A stretch of 64,000 nt of DNA from Paractinoplanes durhamensis (GCF_016862175.1 NZ_BOML01000062.1:1-64000), one strand, 5' to 3'; counted from the stretch's first letter, positions 53,988 through 62,797 are shown. Notes: a model not told the origin generated them from the sequence alone. A program made the numbers and translations.

Positions 53988-55754
53988 TCACTCCCGCAGC
54001 ACGGCGGCAGCTCCCCCGCCTCGCCGCGTCGGTTCGGCCACGGCGATCACACCGCCGTGCGGCGTGAACTCCATCGCGGTCGCGGCGCCGATCTCGGCCA
54101 CGTCCGGGCCGAACGTATGGCCCAGGGCGGTCAGCGCCGGGCCGTAGGTGGTGTGGAACGCCGGTTCGGCCTGGATGCCGGCGGTGTTGCGCTGCGATCC
54201 GCGCGGCGCGGCCAGGGCGTCGGGCAGCGGCATGCCCAGGACCAGGCGGTTGATCAGGATCTGCAGGACGGTGGTGATGATCGACGCGCCGCCCGGCGAG
54301 CCGGCCGCCAGGAACGGCTTACCGTCCTTGAGGACGATGGTCGGCGACATCGAGCTGCGCGGCCGCTTGCCCGGGCCGGGCAGGTTCGGGTCGGGTGCGG
54401 TGCCCTGGGTGGGCGCGAAGTTGAAGTCGGTCAGCTCGTTGTTGAGCATGAAGCCACGGCCGGGCACCACGATGCCGTTGCCGCCGAACTGTTCGAGGGT
54501 GAAGGTCCACTCGACCACGTTGCCCCACCGGTCGGAGACGGTGATGTTGGTCGTGCTCAGGCCGTTGTCCGGGGTGAGGGTGGCGGCGGCCGGGGTGCAG
54601 CCGGAGGCGGTGATGTCGCCGGGAGCGACCGGCTTCGCCAGGGCCCTGACCGGCGAGATCTGGCAGGCGCGCTGCGCGGCCCAGCGGTCCGAGGCGAGCT
54701 TCCGAAGAACATCCGGCGAGGTGTACGCCCCGACGTAGCGGCCGCGGTCGGCGAACGCGAGCGCCGAGGCCTCCAGGTAGGTGTGCAGCACCTGGGTGAC
54801 GTCGGCCGGGTTCGCCTTCTCCAGGATGTTGAGCACCTCGCTGACCGCGGTGCCGCCGCTGGACGGGGTGGACATGCCGTAGACCGACAGGCCACGGAAG
54901 TCGGCGACGGTCGGCGCGGGCCGGCGCACCCGATAGGCGGCCAGGTCATCGGTGGTCAGAACACCGGGCCGGATGGGGTACGCCCACGTGCCGACCGGGT
55001 TCGCCGACACCGGCGGGTGCTGCACGGTCTTGACCAGGTCGGCGCCGATCGGGCCGCGGTAGAACGCGCCGATCCCCTGCGCGGCGATCTGCCGGTAGGT
55101 GGCGGCCAGGTCCGGGTTGCGCTGGGTCGAGCCGAGCGCGGGCGGGGCACCGCCGGGCAGGTAGAGCGCCTTGGTCGAGTCGAACTGGCCGAACGCCGCG
55201 AGGTTGTCGTTGATCTGCTGGCGGAACTGCGCGTCGACCGGGAACCCGCGGTCGGCCACCGCGGCGGCCGGCCACAGCAGCGAGGCCAGCGAGCGGGTGC
55301 CCCACTGCCGCAGCGCGGTGTCCCAGGTGGCGAGCGCGCCGGGCACCCCGGTGGAGAGGCCGCTGACCCGGGCTTCCTGGAAGTCGTAGGGCAGGCCGTC
55401 GGCCGGGTCGATGAAGTAGGTCGGCGTCATGGTGGCGGGCCCGGCCTCCCGGCCGTCGATGGTGGACACCGTGTGCCGCTTGGCGTCGTAGTAGACGAGG
55501 AAACCGCCGCTGGCCGGGCCGGCCACGAACGGTTCGGTGACACCGAGGGTGGCCGCGGCCGCGACCGCCGCGTCGATCGCGTTGCCGCCGTGGCGCAACA
55601 CGTCGAGGCCGGCGGCGGTCGCGGTCGCGTCGACGGTGGCGATCCCACCGCCGCGCCCATACGCGGTCGGGCCGAGCGTGGGCGCGGCGGAGGCGGGAGC
55701 CGCGATCAACGTGGTGGCGAGAGAAGCTACTGCTAGGACCGGAAAGATCCGCAT
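53988..55754 (-). CDS. ggt: gamma-glutamyltransferase (copy 2, complete)
   Basis: A 588-residue paralogue of copy 1, aligned along its entire length by eye, with most blocks identical (VYYDAK..VSTIDGREAGPATMT, FRGLSVYGMSTPSSGGTAV, ACQIS). The processing/catalytic region is GLSTTNITVSDRWGNVVEW, with FMLNNELTDF, RPRSSMSPTIV and SPGGASIITTV after it. Signal peptide MRIFPVLAVASLATTLIAAPASA. Both copies appear functional. The high similarity and shared leaders point to recent tandem duplication. Confidence 0.94.
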   Translation of the reverse strand: MRIFPVLAVASLATTLIAAPASAAPTLGPTAYGRGGGIATVDATATAAGLDVLRHGGNAIDAAVAAAATLGVTEPFVAGPASGGFLVYYDAKRHTVSTIDGREAGPATMTPTYFIDPADGLPYDFQEARVSGLSTGVPGALATWDTALRQWGTRSLASLLWPAAAVADRGFPVDAQFRQQINDNLAAFGQFDSTKALYLPGGAPPALGSTQRNPDLAATYRQIAAQGIGAFYRGPIGADLVKTVQHPPVSANPVGTWAYPIRPGVLTTDDLAAYRVRRPAPTVADFRGLSVYGMSTPSSGGTAVSEVLNILEKANPADVTQVLHTYLEASALAFADRGRYVGAYTSPDVLRKLASDRWAAQRACQISPVRALAKPVAPGDITASGCTPAAATLTPDNGLSTTNITVSDRWGNVVEWTFTLEQFGGNGIVVPGRGFMLNNELTDFNFAPTQGTAPDPNLPGPGKRPRSSMSPTIVLKDGKPFLAAGSPGGASIITTVLQILINRLVLGMPLPDALAAPRGSQRNTAGIQAEPAFHTTYGPALTALGHTFGPDVAEIGAATAMEFTPHGGVIAVAEPTRRGGGAAAVLRE

Positions 55755-55766
55755 CGATCCTCCAAT

Positions 55767-55798
55767 GTGGGCAGAGGTAGCTGTCGATTCCTGCCTAC
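55767..55798 (-). promoter_or_regulatory. inverted-repeat leader of ggt copy 2
   Basis: GTGGGCAGAG and TCCTGCCTAC, the same positions and spacing as in copy 1 but with three mismatches in the pairing. It ends 13 bases before the ATG at 55754. Confidence 0.6.
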
Positions 55799-55816
55799 CA
55801 GAAGGACCGGCCCGCG

Positions 55817-56113
55817 TCAGCGATTAACCGTGACGACTCCGGCGGTGCCGCCGCCGCGACGGGTCGGTTCGGCCGAGGCGACGAAGCCGCCGTAGCCGTT
55901 GACCTCGACGGCGGTGGCCGCGCCCAGCTCGGGAACGTCCGGGCCGAACGTGTGGCCCAGGGCGCTCAGGGCCGGGCCGTAGGCGGTGTGGAAGGCCGGC
56001 TCGGCCTGGATGCCGTCGGTGTTGCGCTGCGAGGCCCGGGGCGCCGCCATCGCCGCCGCAGCGGCGGGGGTCGCGGCCAGGATGGCTACGACAACAACCG
56101 GCAAGATCCGCAT
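55817..56113 (-). pseudogene. ggt copy 3, collapsed to signal peptide plus C-terminal tail
   Basis: A 98-residue frame in which the GGT signal peptide (MRILPVVVVAILAATPAAAA) is fused in frame to the last about 75 residues of the small subunit (MAAPRASQRNTDGIQAEPAFHTAYGPALSALGH). About 490 residues, including the catalytic Thr, are missing. The deletion joins two Ala-rich stretches, which suggests homology- or repeat-driven loss. Leader and ribosome site are like those of the full copies, so it may still be expressed as a small secreted peptide. Confidence 0.9.
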
Positions 56114-56126
56114 TGAACCTCCGAAG

Positions 56127-56157
56127 TAGGCAAAAGGGTAGATTTTACCCTTGCCTA
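56127..56157 (-). promoter_or_regulatory. inverted-repeat leader of ggt copy 3
   Basis: TAGGCAAAAGGGTA and TACCCTTGCCTA form the third version of the ggt leader. It overlaps the last codons and stop of the ABC exporter gene, so it was probably carried in by duplication or overwritten the end of that gene. Confidence 0.6.
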
Positions 56158-58076
56158 TCAGAGGCGGCCGCCCACGTCTCGAACATCGCGGCATAGCGAC
56201 CCCCGGCCAGCACGAGCTCGTCGTGCGAGCCGGACTCGACGATGCCGAGGTCGTCGACCACGATGATCCGGTCGGCGCGCATCGCGGTGGAGAGCCGGTG
56301 CGCGACGAGGATGGCGGTGCGGCCGTCGAGCAGGGCGTCCAGGGCCGCCTCCACCCGCAGCTCGGAGCGCAGGTCGAGGCTGGACGTGGCCTCGTCGAGC
56401 ACGACCACCCGCGGCTCGGCCAGGAACGCCCGGGCCAGCGCCAGCAGTTGCCGCTCGCCGGAGGAGACCGACTGGCCGCGCTCGTGCAACGCGGTGTCGA
56501 GGCCGTCGGGCGAGCGTTCGACCAGTTCGCGCAGCCCGACCGAGTCGACCGCCGCCCAGACCTCGTCATCGGTGGCATCCGGCCGGGCGAAGGCGATGTT
56601 GTCGCGCAGGGTGCCGGCGAACAGGAACGGCTCCTGCGGGACGACGCCGATCTGCCGCCGCAGCGACTCCAAGGTGACGTCACGGAGGTCGTGGCCATCG
56701 ATCAGGATGGCGCCCTCGGTCGGGTCGTAGAAACGGGTCACCAGTTTGGCGAGGGTCGATTTGCCGGCGCCGGTCGGCCCGACGCAGGCGACCGTCTCAC
56801 CCGGTGCGATTCGCAGGGATAAATGCGACAAGACGGGTCGCGTGGGCAAATATCCGAAGCTGATGTCGTCGAAAACGATCTCCCCGTGCACCGGCGGCAG
56901 CTCGACGGCCGACAAAGCCTGCCCCACCGAAGGCGGCGTCGACAGGAGGCCGCGGATCTTCCCGACTGCCGCCTTGGCCTGCTGGTACTGCGTGTAGAGC
57001 TGGACCAGTTGCTGCACCGGCTGGAAGAACGAGTTGATGTAGAGGACGAACGCGGTCAGCTCGCCGATCGTCAGCGTCCCGCGCAGCACCATCCGGCCGC
57101 CGAGCAGCAGCATGACCGCCATCGCGATCAACCCGATCACCGACGTTCCCGGGCCGTAGATCGCGTTGATCCGCCCGGTCCAGTCGTTGGCGTCGCGGTA
57201 GGCGCCGACCACCGAGCGGTGCGCGACCACGTTGCGCTCCTGCCGGTTGTGCGCGGTCACCACGCGTACCCCGTTGAGGCTCTCGGCGAGGTCGGCGAAC
57301 ATCGCGGCGATGGTGTCGCGCTGGCGGTTGTAGCCGCGGTCGGCCGCGTGCCGGAACCACAGCGACGCGGCCGTGAGCGGCGGCACCACCAGGACCAACG
57401 TGATGATCGCCAGTTCGGGGTTGTAGTGGAACAGCACCCCGGTGACCACCACCATGGTCAGCCCCTGGATGAGGAACTGGGCGAAGCCGTCCTGCAGCAG
57501 GCTCTGCAGCGACTCCACGTCGGAGGTCATCCGGGTCATGGTGACCCCGGCCTTCTCCCGGGTGTAGTAGTCCAGCGACATCCGCTGCAGGTGCGCGAAG
57601 ATGCGGATCCGCAGGTCACGGGTGGCGGAGGCGGCGAGCACGCCGGTCTTGCGCATCCGCACCGCGGTGGCCAGCCCGGTGAGCAGCACCGCCGCGACGA
57701 AGCAGACGGTCGCGATCACCAGAACCCGCAGGTTGCGGTCGGCGATGCCGTGGTCGATGCCGACCTGGACGAGATAGGGCCCGGCCTGCAGCAGCAGCGT
57801 CTCGACCAGGATGGCGAGGCCGGCGGCGACGAGCAGCCCGGGCCGCCCGATCAGCAGCCGGCCGAGCGAGATCCGCCCACCGGAGTCGGCCACCGGGTCG
57901 AAGCTGACACCCGGGTCGCCATGGTCGGGTTCGGCGGCTTCAAGTTTCCCGACACCGGCGGCGAGATCTGCGGGAATTCCGGCGAACGGCAGCCCATTGC
58001 CGTTGCGCCCGGCCGCCCCCACGACGGACTGCCCGCCGGCCCGGAATCCACCGAAGCCACCACCGAACATACTCAT
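56145..58076 (-). CDS. ABC exporter half-transporter A (permease-ATPase fusion)
   Basis: A 643-residue type IV ABC exporter subunit. A Gly/Ala-rich N-terminal extension of about 70 residues (MFGGGFGGFRAGGQ) is unusual. Six transmembrane segments follow to about residue 375, then the nucleotide-binding domain: Walker A VGPTGAGKSTLAKL, signature SVSSGERQLLALARA, Walker B VVVLDEATSSLD. The signature SSGER differs from LSGGQ but is common in one subunit of heterodimeric exporters. Its partner is the preceding gene; both make one transporter. The end lies inside the ggt leader. Substrate unknown; the iron-box-like site upstream hints at a siderophore-related role. Confidence 0.92.
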   Translation of the reverse strand: MSMFGGGFGGFRAGGQSVVGAAGRNGNGLPFAGIPADLAAGVGKLEAAEPDHGDPGVSFDPVADSGGRISLGRLLIGRPGLLVAAGLAILVETLLLQAGPYLVQVGIDHGIADRNLRVLVIATVCFVAAVLLTGLATAVRMRKTGVLAASATRDLRIRIFAHLQRMSLDYYTREKAGVTMTRMTSDVESLQSLLQDGFAQFLIQGLTMVVVTGVLFHYNPELAIITLVLVVPPLTAASLWFRHAADRGYNRQRDTIAAMFADLAESLNGVRVVTAHNRQERNVVAHRSVVGAYRDANDWTGRINAIYGPGTSVIGLIAMAVMLLLGGRMVLRGTLTIGELTAFVLYINSFFQPVQQLVQLYTQYQQAKAAVGKIRGLLSTPPSVGQALSAVELPPVHGEIVFDDISFGYLPTRPVLSHLSLRIAPGETVACVGPTGAGKSTLAKLVTRFYDPTEGAILIDGHDLRDVTLESLRRQIGVVPQEPFLFAGTLRDNIAFARPDATDDEVWAAVDSVGLRELVERSPDGLDTALHERGQSVSSGERQLLALARAFLAEPRVVVLDEATSSLDLRSELRVEAALDALLDGRTAILVAHRLSTAMRADRIIVVDDLGIVESGSHDELVLAGGRYAAMFETWAAASDRQG

Positions 58077-58156
58077 GCCAGCTCCTCGCTACGCTCCGAG
58101 CTGCCAAGAGCAAATTCCGCACTGAGCTTGCCGATTCGCTCGCTACGCTCGCTCAT
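58073..58156 (-). CDS. 27-residue bridging ORF between ABC subunits
   Basis: Starts at ATG 58156 inside the stop of subunit B (ATGA) and stops with TGA inside the ATG of subunit A (again ATGA). The product begins MSERSERIGKLSAEFALG and ends SSERSEELA. The DNA carries two copies of GAGCGTAGCGAG, a motif that I recall from intergenic DNA of Micromonosporaceae. It may be a translational bridge that keeps ribosomes moving from one subunit to the next rather than encoding a functional protein. Confidence 0.5.
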   Translation of the reverse strand: MSERSERIGKLSAEFALGSSERSEELA

Positions 58157-59928
58157 GCCGGCACCTCTTCGTCGGTGGTGGACAAGGAGGCGAGCACCGC
58201 CGCATAGCGTGGCTCGGCGGCCAGCAACGACGCGTGCGTCCCGTCCGCGATGACCCGGCCGGCCTCCATCAGCACCACCCGATCGGCGAGGCTGATGGTG
58301 GACAGGCGGTGGGCCACGATCAGGGTGGTCCGGCCCTGCATGCGGTCCTTCAGCGCGCCGTGGATGCGCTGCTCGACGGTCACGTCGATGGCGCTGGTCG
58401 CGTCGTCGAGCACCAGGATCGGCGGGTTCATCAGCAGCGCCCGGGCGATCGCGATCCGCTGCCGCTGCCCGCCGGAGAGCGTGTAGCCGCGCTCCCCCAC
58501 CACGGTGTCGTAGCCGTCCGGCAGGTTCGCCACGAACTCGTCCGCCCCGGCCGCCGTCGCCGCGTCGATCACCTCCGCGCGGGTGGCGTCCGGCCGGCCG
58601 TAGGCGATGTTGTCGTGGATCGACAGCGAGAACAGGAACGGCTCGTCCGGCACGATCCCGACCTGCGAGCGCAGCGACGACAGCTCGATCTTCCGCACGT
58701 CGATCCCGTCGATGGTCACGCTGCCCGCGGTGACGTCGTAGAACCGGGCGGCCAGCCGGCCCAGCGTCGACTTCCCCGACCCGGTGCCGCCGACGACGGC
58801 CACGGTTTCCCCGGCTCGCAGCGAAAGGTCCAAATGATCAAGGGCAACCGTGCCATTGGGGTACGCGAAACCGACGTCCACGAACGCAAGGTCGCCGCGC
58901 AGCGACGGTTCGACCGGTTCAGGGTCGTCCACGACGTCGGAGGGGGTGTCCAGGATCTCGTAGATCCGGCGCGCGGACGCCGAGGCCCGCTGGCCCATCA
59001 TGATCATCATGCCGAGCAGGCGGAACGGCGGCTGCAGCATCAGGACGTACGAGTTGAAGGCGACGATCGTGCCGATGGTGGTGTGCCCGTCGATCACCAT
59101 GATTCCGCCGATCAGCAGCACCAGGGCGAGGCCGAGCCGGGGCAGGTTGTCCAGCAGCGGGTTCCAGCGGCTGCGGATCCGGGCGTCCTGCCGGTAGGCC
59201 CAGCGGATCCGGTCGGCGCTCTCGGCGAGGGTCCGCAACTGCCGCCCCTCGGCCGCGAACGCCTTGACGATGCGTACCCCCTGGATGTTCTCGTCGACCA
59301 CGGTGGCCAGCTGGGCGAGCCGGGCCTGGATCAGCCACGAGACCGGGAAGATCGCCTTGCGCATGCTGACGCCGAGGATCCCGATGATCGGCATGGTCGC
59401 CATCGCCACGATCGCGAGCGGCACGTTGATCGAGAGCATCAGCCCGAACGCGACCACCGCGATCAGGCACTGCACGAGGATGGACGGCCCGAACGACAGG
59501 TACATCTGCACGGCCCGGATGTCGGAGCCGGAGCGGGACATCAGTTCGCCGGACTGCACCTTGTCGTAGAAGCCGAACGGCATCCGGACGAGATGGGCGT
59601 AGACGATGTTGCGCAGGTCGTATTCGAGCTCGTAGGCCGTACGCAGCAGATAAAGCCGGGCCAAATAGTTGATCAGGCCTTGGAGAAGGGCGAGCCCGAC
59701 GATGGCCCAGACGTAGTAGGAGAGGTGGCCGGTGCGGTCGACGATCGTCCGGTCGATGCCGATCCGGACCAGGTTGGGGATCTGCACCTGGACGATGAGG
59801 CCGGCGAAGGACAGCACGAGCGAGGTGATCAGCAGCCCGCGGTGGGCCTTGACGAGCGGCAGCGCGCGACGCAGCCAGCTCTTGCGGGCATCCGGGTCGA
59901 TGGACGCCTTGGGCGCGCGGCGACTCAA
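58153..59928 (-). CDS. ABC exporter half-transporter B (permease-ATPase fusion)
   Basis: About 591 residues: six transmembrane segments to about residue 320, then the ATPase domain with Walker A VGGTGSGKSTLGRL, signature LSGGQRQRIAIARA and Walker B ILVLDDATSAID. The Walker B catalytic Glu is Asp here, the normal sign of the degenerate site in heterodimeric exporters. The TTG at 59928 is preferred since GGGAGG lies five bases upstream; a GTG two codons earlier abuts that site. It is followed by the bridging ORF and subunit A. Confidence 0.92.
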   Translation of the reverse strand: MSRRAPKASIDPDARKSWLRRALPLVKAHRGLLITSLVLSFAGLIVQVQIPNLVRIGIDRTIVDRTGHLSYYVWAIVGLALLQGLINYLARLYLLRTAYELEYDLRNIVYAHLVRMPFGFYDKVQSGELMSRSGSDIRAVQMYLSFGPSILVQCLIAVVAFGLMLSINVPLAIVAMATMPIIGILGVSMRKAIFPVSWLIQARLAQLATVVDENIQGVRIVKAFAAEGRQLRTLAESADRIRWAYRQDARIRSRWNPLLDNLPRLGLALVLLIGGIMVIDGHTTIGTIVAFNSYVLMLQPPFRLLGMMIMMGQRASASARRIYEILDTPSDVVDDPEPVEPSLRGDLAFVDVGFAYPNGTVALDHLDLSLRAGETVAVVGGTGSGKSTLGRLAARFYDVTAGSVTIDGIDVRKIELSSLRSQVGIVPDEPFLFSLSIHDNIAYGRPDATRAEVIDAATAAGADEFVANLPDGYDTVVGERGYTLSGGQRQRIAIARALLMNPPILVLDDATSAIDVTVEQRIHGALKDRMQGRTTLIVAHRLSTISLADRVVLMEAGRVIADGTHASLLAAEPRYAAVLASLSTTDEEVPA

Positions 59929-59958
59929 CGGCACCTCCCGGGGTTATCGCAGCAGGTA

Positions 59959-59973
59959 GTTAGCCTGGCTAAC
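59959..59973. promoter_or_regulatory. iron-box-like palindrome upstream of the ABC exporter operon
   Basis: GTTAGCCTGGCTAAC is a 15-base perfect palindrome (7-base arms, one central base), 31 bases upstream of the start of subunit B. The halves TTAGCC/GGCTAA resemble DtxR/IdeR half sites (consensus core TTAGSCTAA), but the spacing is four bases wider than canonical. It is most simply a repressor site for the exporter operon; iron control is tentative. Confidence 0.5.
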
Positions 59974-60000
59974 GATACCCCGCGGCCCGGAAATTGCCAG

Positions 60001-60096
60001 AGTGAACCTTTTTCAACCTGGCCTACGGCCAGCGGTTCCGGTGCCGTTGACCGGCGCCTGGCGCTGCCGCCCTGGCCACGTTGAAAAAAGTTCAGT
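60001..60096. repeat. 96-bp element with 23-bp inverted ends
   Basis: Left end 60001-60023 (AGTGAACCTTTTTCAACCTG start) and right end 60074-60096 are inverted with about 20 of 23 matches, around a 50-bp GC-rich centre. It lies directly after the peptidase stop (minus strand) and before the exporter promoter. It could be a terminator or a small mobile-type repeat; no target duplication is clear. Confidence 0.6.
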
Positions 60097-60099
60097 GAC

Positions 60100-61578
60100 T
60101 CAGCCGACTCCGAACGGCTGCGGCTCGACCGGCGGGCAGGTCGCCCCGGCGGCCGGCCGGACCAGGCTGATCAGGTATTTGTCGGCGTTGGCCGCGACGC
60201 AGGGGCTGCGGTTGTAGACGACGTGCCCCCAGCCCTCGTAGGTGAGCAGGTTGCCGGCCGGGCCGAACTGCTGGGTCATCCGCTGCGCCCAGGCGTAGGC
60301 GGTGGCCGGGTCGTGCCGGGACCCGATCAGCAGCACCGGCGGCAGGCCGGGCGGCGCGACGAACCGGTGCTGCGGGTTCGGCGGGAAGTTCGGCCAGCCC
60401 AGGCAGCCGACCGTGGCGGCCAGGGCGAGCGGCGAGGCGAGCATCTGCGGGGCCCGGCCGGCCAGGATCGTCAGCCGGCGATGAAGATCGGGGAAGCCGT
60501 TGATCGGCATGTGCCAGTCCGAGCAGATCACCGCCGGGAAGCTGTGGTCGACGATGTCCACCTGCACCGGGTCGGGCCGGCGCACCTTCGGTTTGAGCCC
60601 GGCCGCGTCCTTCAGGTAGTAGGCGAACGAATACCACTGCGGCTCGTAGAACGCGGCGAACGCGGCCGCCGACAGCCCGGCCGGGGTGAGCTTCTCCGGC
60701 GGGTCGGTGGGATTCTGCAGCGTCCCGGCCCGAGCCCGGGCCATCAGGCCGGCCCACAGCTGGTAGATGTTCTGGCCGCGCAGCACGCACCGGGTGTCCC
60801 GGGCGCACCACGCCACGAACTCGCGGAACGAGTCCTGCGCGGCGTCGGTCTCCTGCACCAGGAACACCCCGATGTTGGCGCTGTGGTCCATCACCCCGTC
60901 CAGCACCAGCGCGCGCAGCCGGGCCGGGAAACTCTCGGCGTACTGCTCGCCGATCAGCGAACCGTAGGACGCGCCGTAGAAGCTGATCTTCTCCTCGCCG
61001 AGGGCGACCCGGACCGCGTCCACGTCGCGGACCACGCTGGCCGTGTCGACGTGCGCGAACACCGGGCCGGTGCGGGAGGCGCAGTCGGCGGCCAGCCGGC
61101 GGTTGTAGTCCATCAGGGCGGCGTACTGCGTCGGCGTCTCGACCAGCGGCGACGGCTTCTCGTCGACCAGGTCCTGCGAGCAGAGCACCGGGCTGCTGCG
61201 GCCGACGCCGCGCGGGTCCATCCCGACGATGTCGAACTGCTTGCGCACCTGCTCGCCGAAGAAACCGGTCGCGTCGAACGTGAAGTCCACGGCGGACCCA
61301 CCCGGGCCACCCGGGTTGACCAGCAGGGCGCCGATCCGGTGCGCCGGGTCGGTGGCCGGGCGGCGGGCGATGGTGAGGGTGGTGGCCGGGCCGGCCGGGT
61401 TGGCCCAGTCGACCGGCACCTTCATCGTCCCGCACTGGACCTTGGCGTTCTCCGGGCACACCTTCCACGCGATGGTGGGGGACGGCAACGGCTGCGCCTG
61501 GGCCGGGCTCACGGCGTACATAAGCAGGGTCATGGCCGTGACGATCGCGGCCCGCAAGGGTCGCGCCAAAGCTCGCAC
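60100..61578 (-). CDS. secreted tripeptidyl-aminopeptidase-type alpha/beta hydrolase
   Basis: A 492-residue exported hydrolase of the actinomycete SlpD/Tap group (alpha/beta hydrolase with TAP-like C-terminal domain). Signal peptide VRALARPLRAAIVTAMTLL...AQAQ, then LLVNPGGPGGSAVDF, VGMDPRGVGRSSP, nucleophile FYGASYGSLIG, the Asp in IGSRHDPATAY and the His in GWGHVVYN. It probably removes tripeptides or processes exported proteins. The GTG at 61578 gives a normal signal peptide; earlier in-frame starts would not. It is divergent from the glucose-dehydrogenase-like gene. Confidence 0.9.
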   Translation of the reverse strand: MRALARPLRAAIVTAMTLLMYAVSPAQAQPLPSPTIAWKVCPENAKVQCGTMKVPVDWANPAGPATTLTIARRPATDPAHRIGALLVNPGGPGGSAVDFTFDATGFFGEQVRKQFDIVGMDPRGVGRSSPVLCSQDLVDEKPSPLVETPTQYAALMDYNRRLAADCASRTGPVFAHVDTASVVRDVDAVRVALGEEKISFYGASYGSLIGEQYAESFPARLRALVLDGVMDHSANIGVFLVQETDAAQDSFREFVAWCARDTRCVLRGQNIYQLWAGLMARARAGTLQNPTDPPEKLTPAGLSAAAFAAFYEPQWYSFAYYLKDAAGLKPKVRRPDPVQVDIVDHSFPAVICSDWHMPINGFPDLHRRLTILAGRAPQMLASPLALAATVGCLGWPNFPPNPQHRFVAPPGLPPVLLIGSRHDPATAYAWAQRMTQQFGPAGNLLTYEGWGHVVYNRSPCVAANADKYLISLVRPAAGATCPPVEPQPFGVG

Positions 61579-61693
61579 CGCGTTGTTCTCCGCCCTGCAC
61601 GGCCGCCGCACCGCGCGGCCCCATCTTGGAACGGATCTTGATCGCGGTTCTCGGAAACGGGTGAAGTTCGCCGGAGCGTGGCACCGTTGGGCG

Positions 61694-62788
61694 ATGCGAA
61701 CCCGACTTCTCTTCGCCACCGCCGGCGCCGCGATGCTGACCGCGTGTTCGTCGGGAGAGCCGGCTCAGTCCACGCCACGCGCCGAGGCCACGCTGCCGTC
61801 GGCGCCGGCCGTCGCGTCCGCCACCGCCGCGGCGAAAGCTCCGGACCTGTCGAAGCCGCAGACCCTGGTGACCGGCCTCGACGTGCCGTGGGGGCTGGCC
61901 TTCCTGCCGGACGGCAGCGCCCTCGTCGGCGAACGCGACAAGGGCGACATCCTGCAGATCCCGGTCGGCGGCGGCGACCCGAAAAAGGTCTATCAGATGC
62001 CCGGCGTCGACTCCGGCGGCGAGGGCGGCCTGCTCGGCCTCGCGGTGGATCCTTCTTACCGCGAGAACAAGCTGGTGTACGCCTACTTCACCGGCTCGAA
62101 CGACAACCGGATCGTGAAGTTCACGCTCGACGACAAGAGCCCGCAGGTGATCTTCGACGGGATCACCAAGGGCAGCCGGCACAACGGCGGCCGGATCGCG
62201 TTCGGGCCGGACGGCATGCTCTACGTCGGCACCGGCGACGCCAGCGACGGCGAGCAGTCCCAGGACCCGAAGGACGTCAACGGCAAGATCCTGCGGCTGA
62301 CCACCGACGGCAGGCCGGCCCCGGGCAACCCGGCCGCGGGCTCGCCGGTGTGGAGCATGGGTCATCGCAACGTGCAGGGCATGGCCTGGGACGCGGACAA
62401 GAAGATGTACGGCATCGAGTTCGGCCAGGACACCTGGGACGAGGTCAACGTCATCGAGCCGGGGAAGAACTACGGCTGGCCGACGGTCGAGGGCGAGGCC
62501 GGCGACGCGCGCTTCGTCGACCCGATCGTGCAGTGGAAGACCGACGACGCGTCGCCGTCGGGGGCGGCCATCGCCGGCGACACGCTCTACGTGGCAGCGC
62601 TCAAAGGGCAGCGGTTGTGGACGGTGCCGCTCGGCGGCGGCGCACCGAAGGCCGCGTTGACCGGCGAGTACGGCCGGCTCCGCACGGTGGCGGTCGCGCC
62701 GGACGGTGCGCTGTGGCTGACCACCTCCAACCGGGACGGCCGGGGCGACCCGGCCGACGGCGACGACCGGATCCTGCGGTTCTCCTGA
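61694..62788 (+). CDS. glucose/sorbosone dehydrogenase-like lipoprotein
   Basis: A 364-residue lipoprotein. The signal has lipobox LTAC (acylated Cys near 18). The GSDH six-blade propeller is clear: GLDVPWGLAFLPDGSALV, GGEGGLLGLAVDP, HNGGRIAFGPDGMLYVGTGDA and WSMGHRNVQGMAWD. Many relatives bind PQQ and oxidise aldose sugars at the outer face of the membrane; here the cofactor is inferred. Cofactor-binding Arg/His positions (GSRHNGGRI, GHRN) are present. ATG at 61694. Confidence 0.9.
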   Translation: MRTRLLFATAGAAMLTACSSGEPAQSTPRAEATLPSAPAVASATAAAKAPDLSKPQTLVTGLDVPWGLAFLPDGSALVGERDKGDILQIPVGGGDPKKVYQMPGVDSGGEGGLLGLAVDPSYRENKLVYAYFTGSNDNRIVKFTLDDKSPQVIFDGITKGSRHNGGRIAFGPDGMLYVGTGDASDGEQSQDPKDVNGKILRLTTDGRPAPGNPAAGSPVWSMGHRNVQGMAWDADKKMYGIEFGQDTWDEVNVIEPGKNYGWPTVEGEAGDARFVDPIVQWKTDDASPSGAAIAGDTLYVAALKGQRLWTVPLGGGAPKAALTGEYGRLRTVAVAPDGALWLTTSNRDGRGDPADGDDRILRFS

Positions 62789-62797
62789 AAAGCGGGC

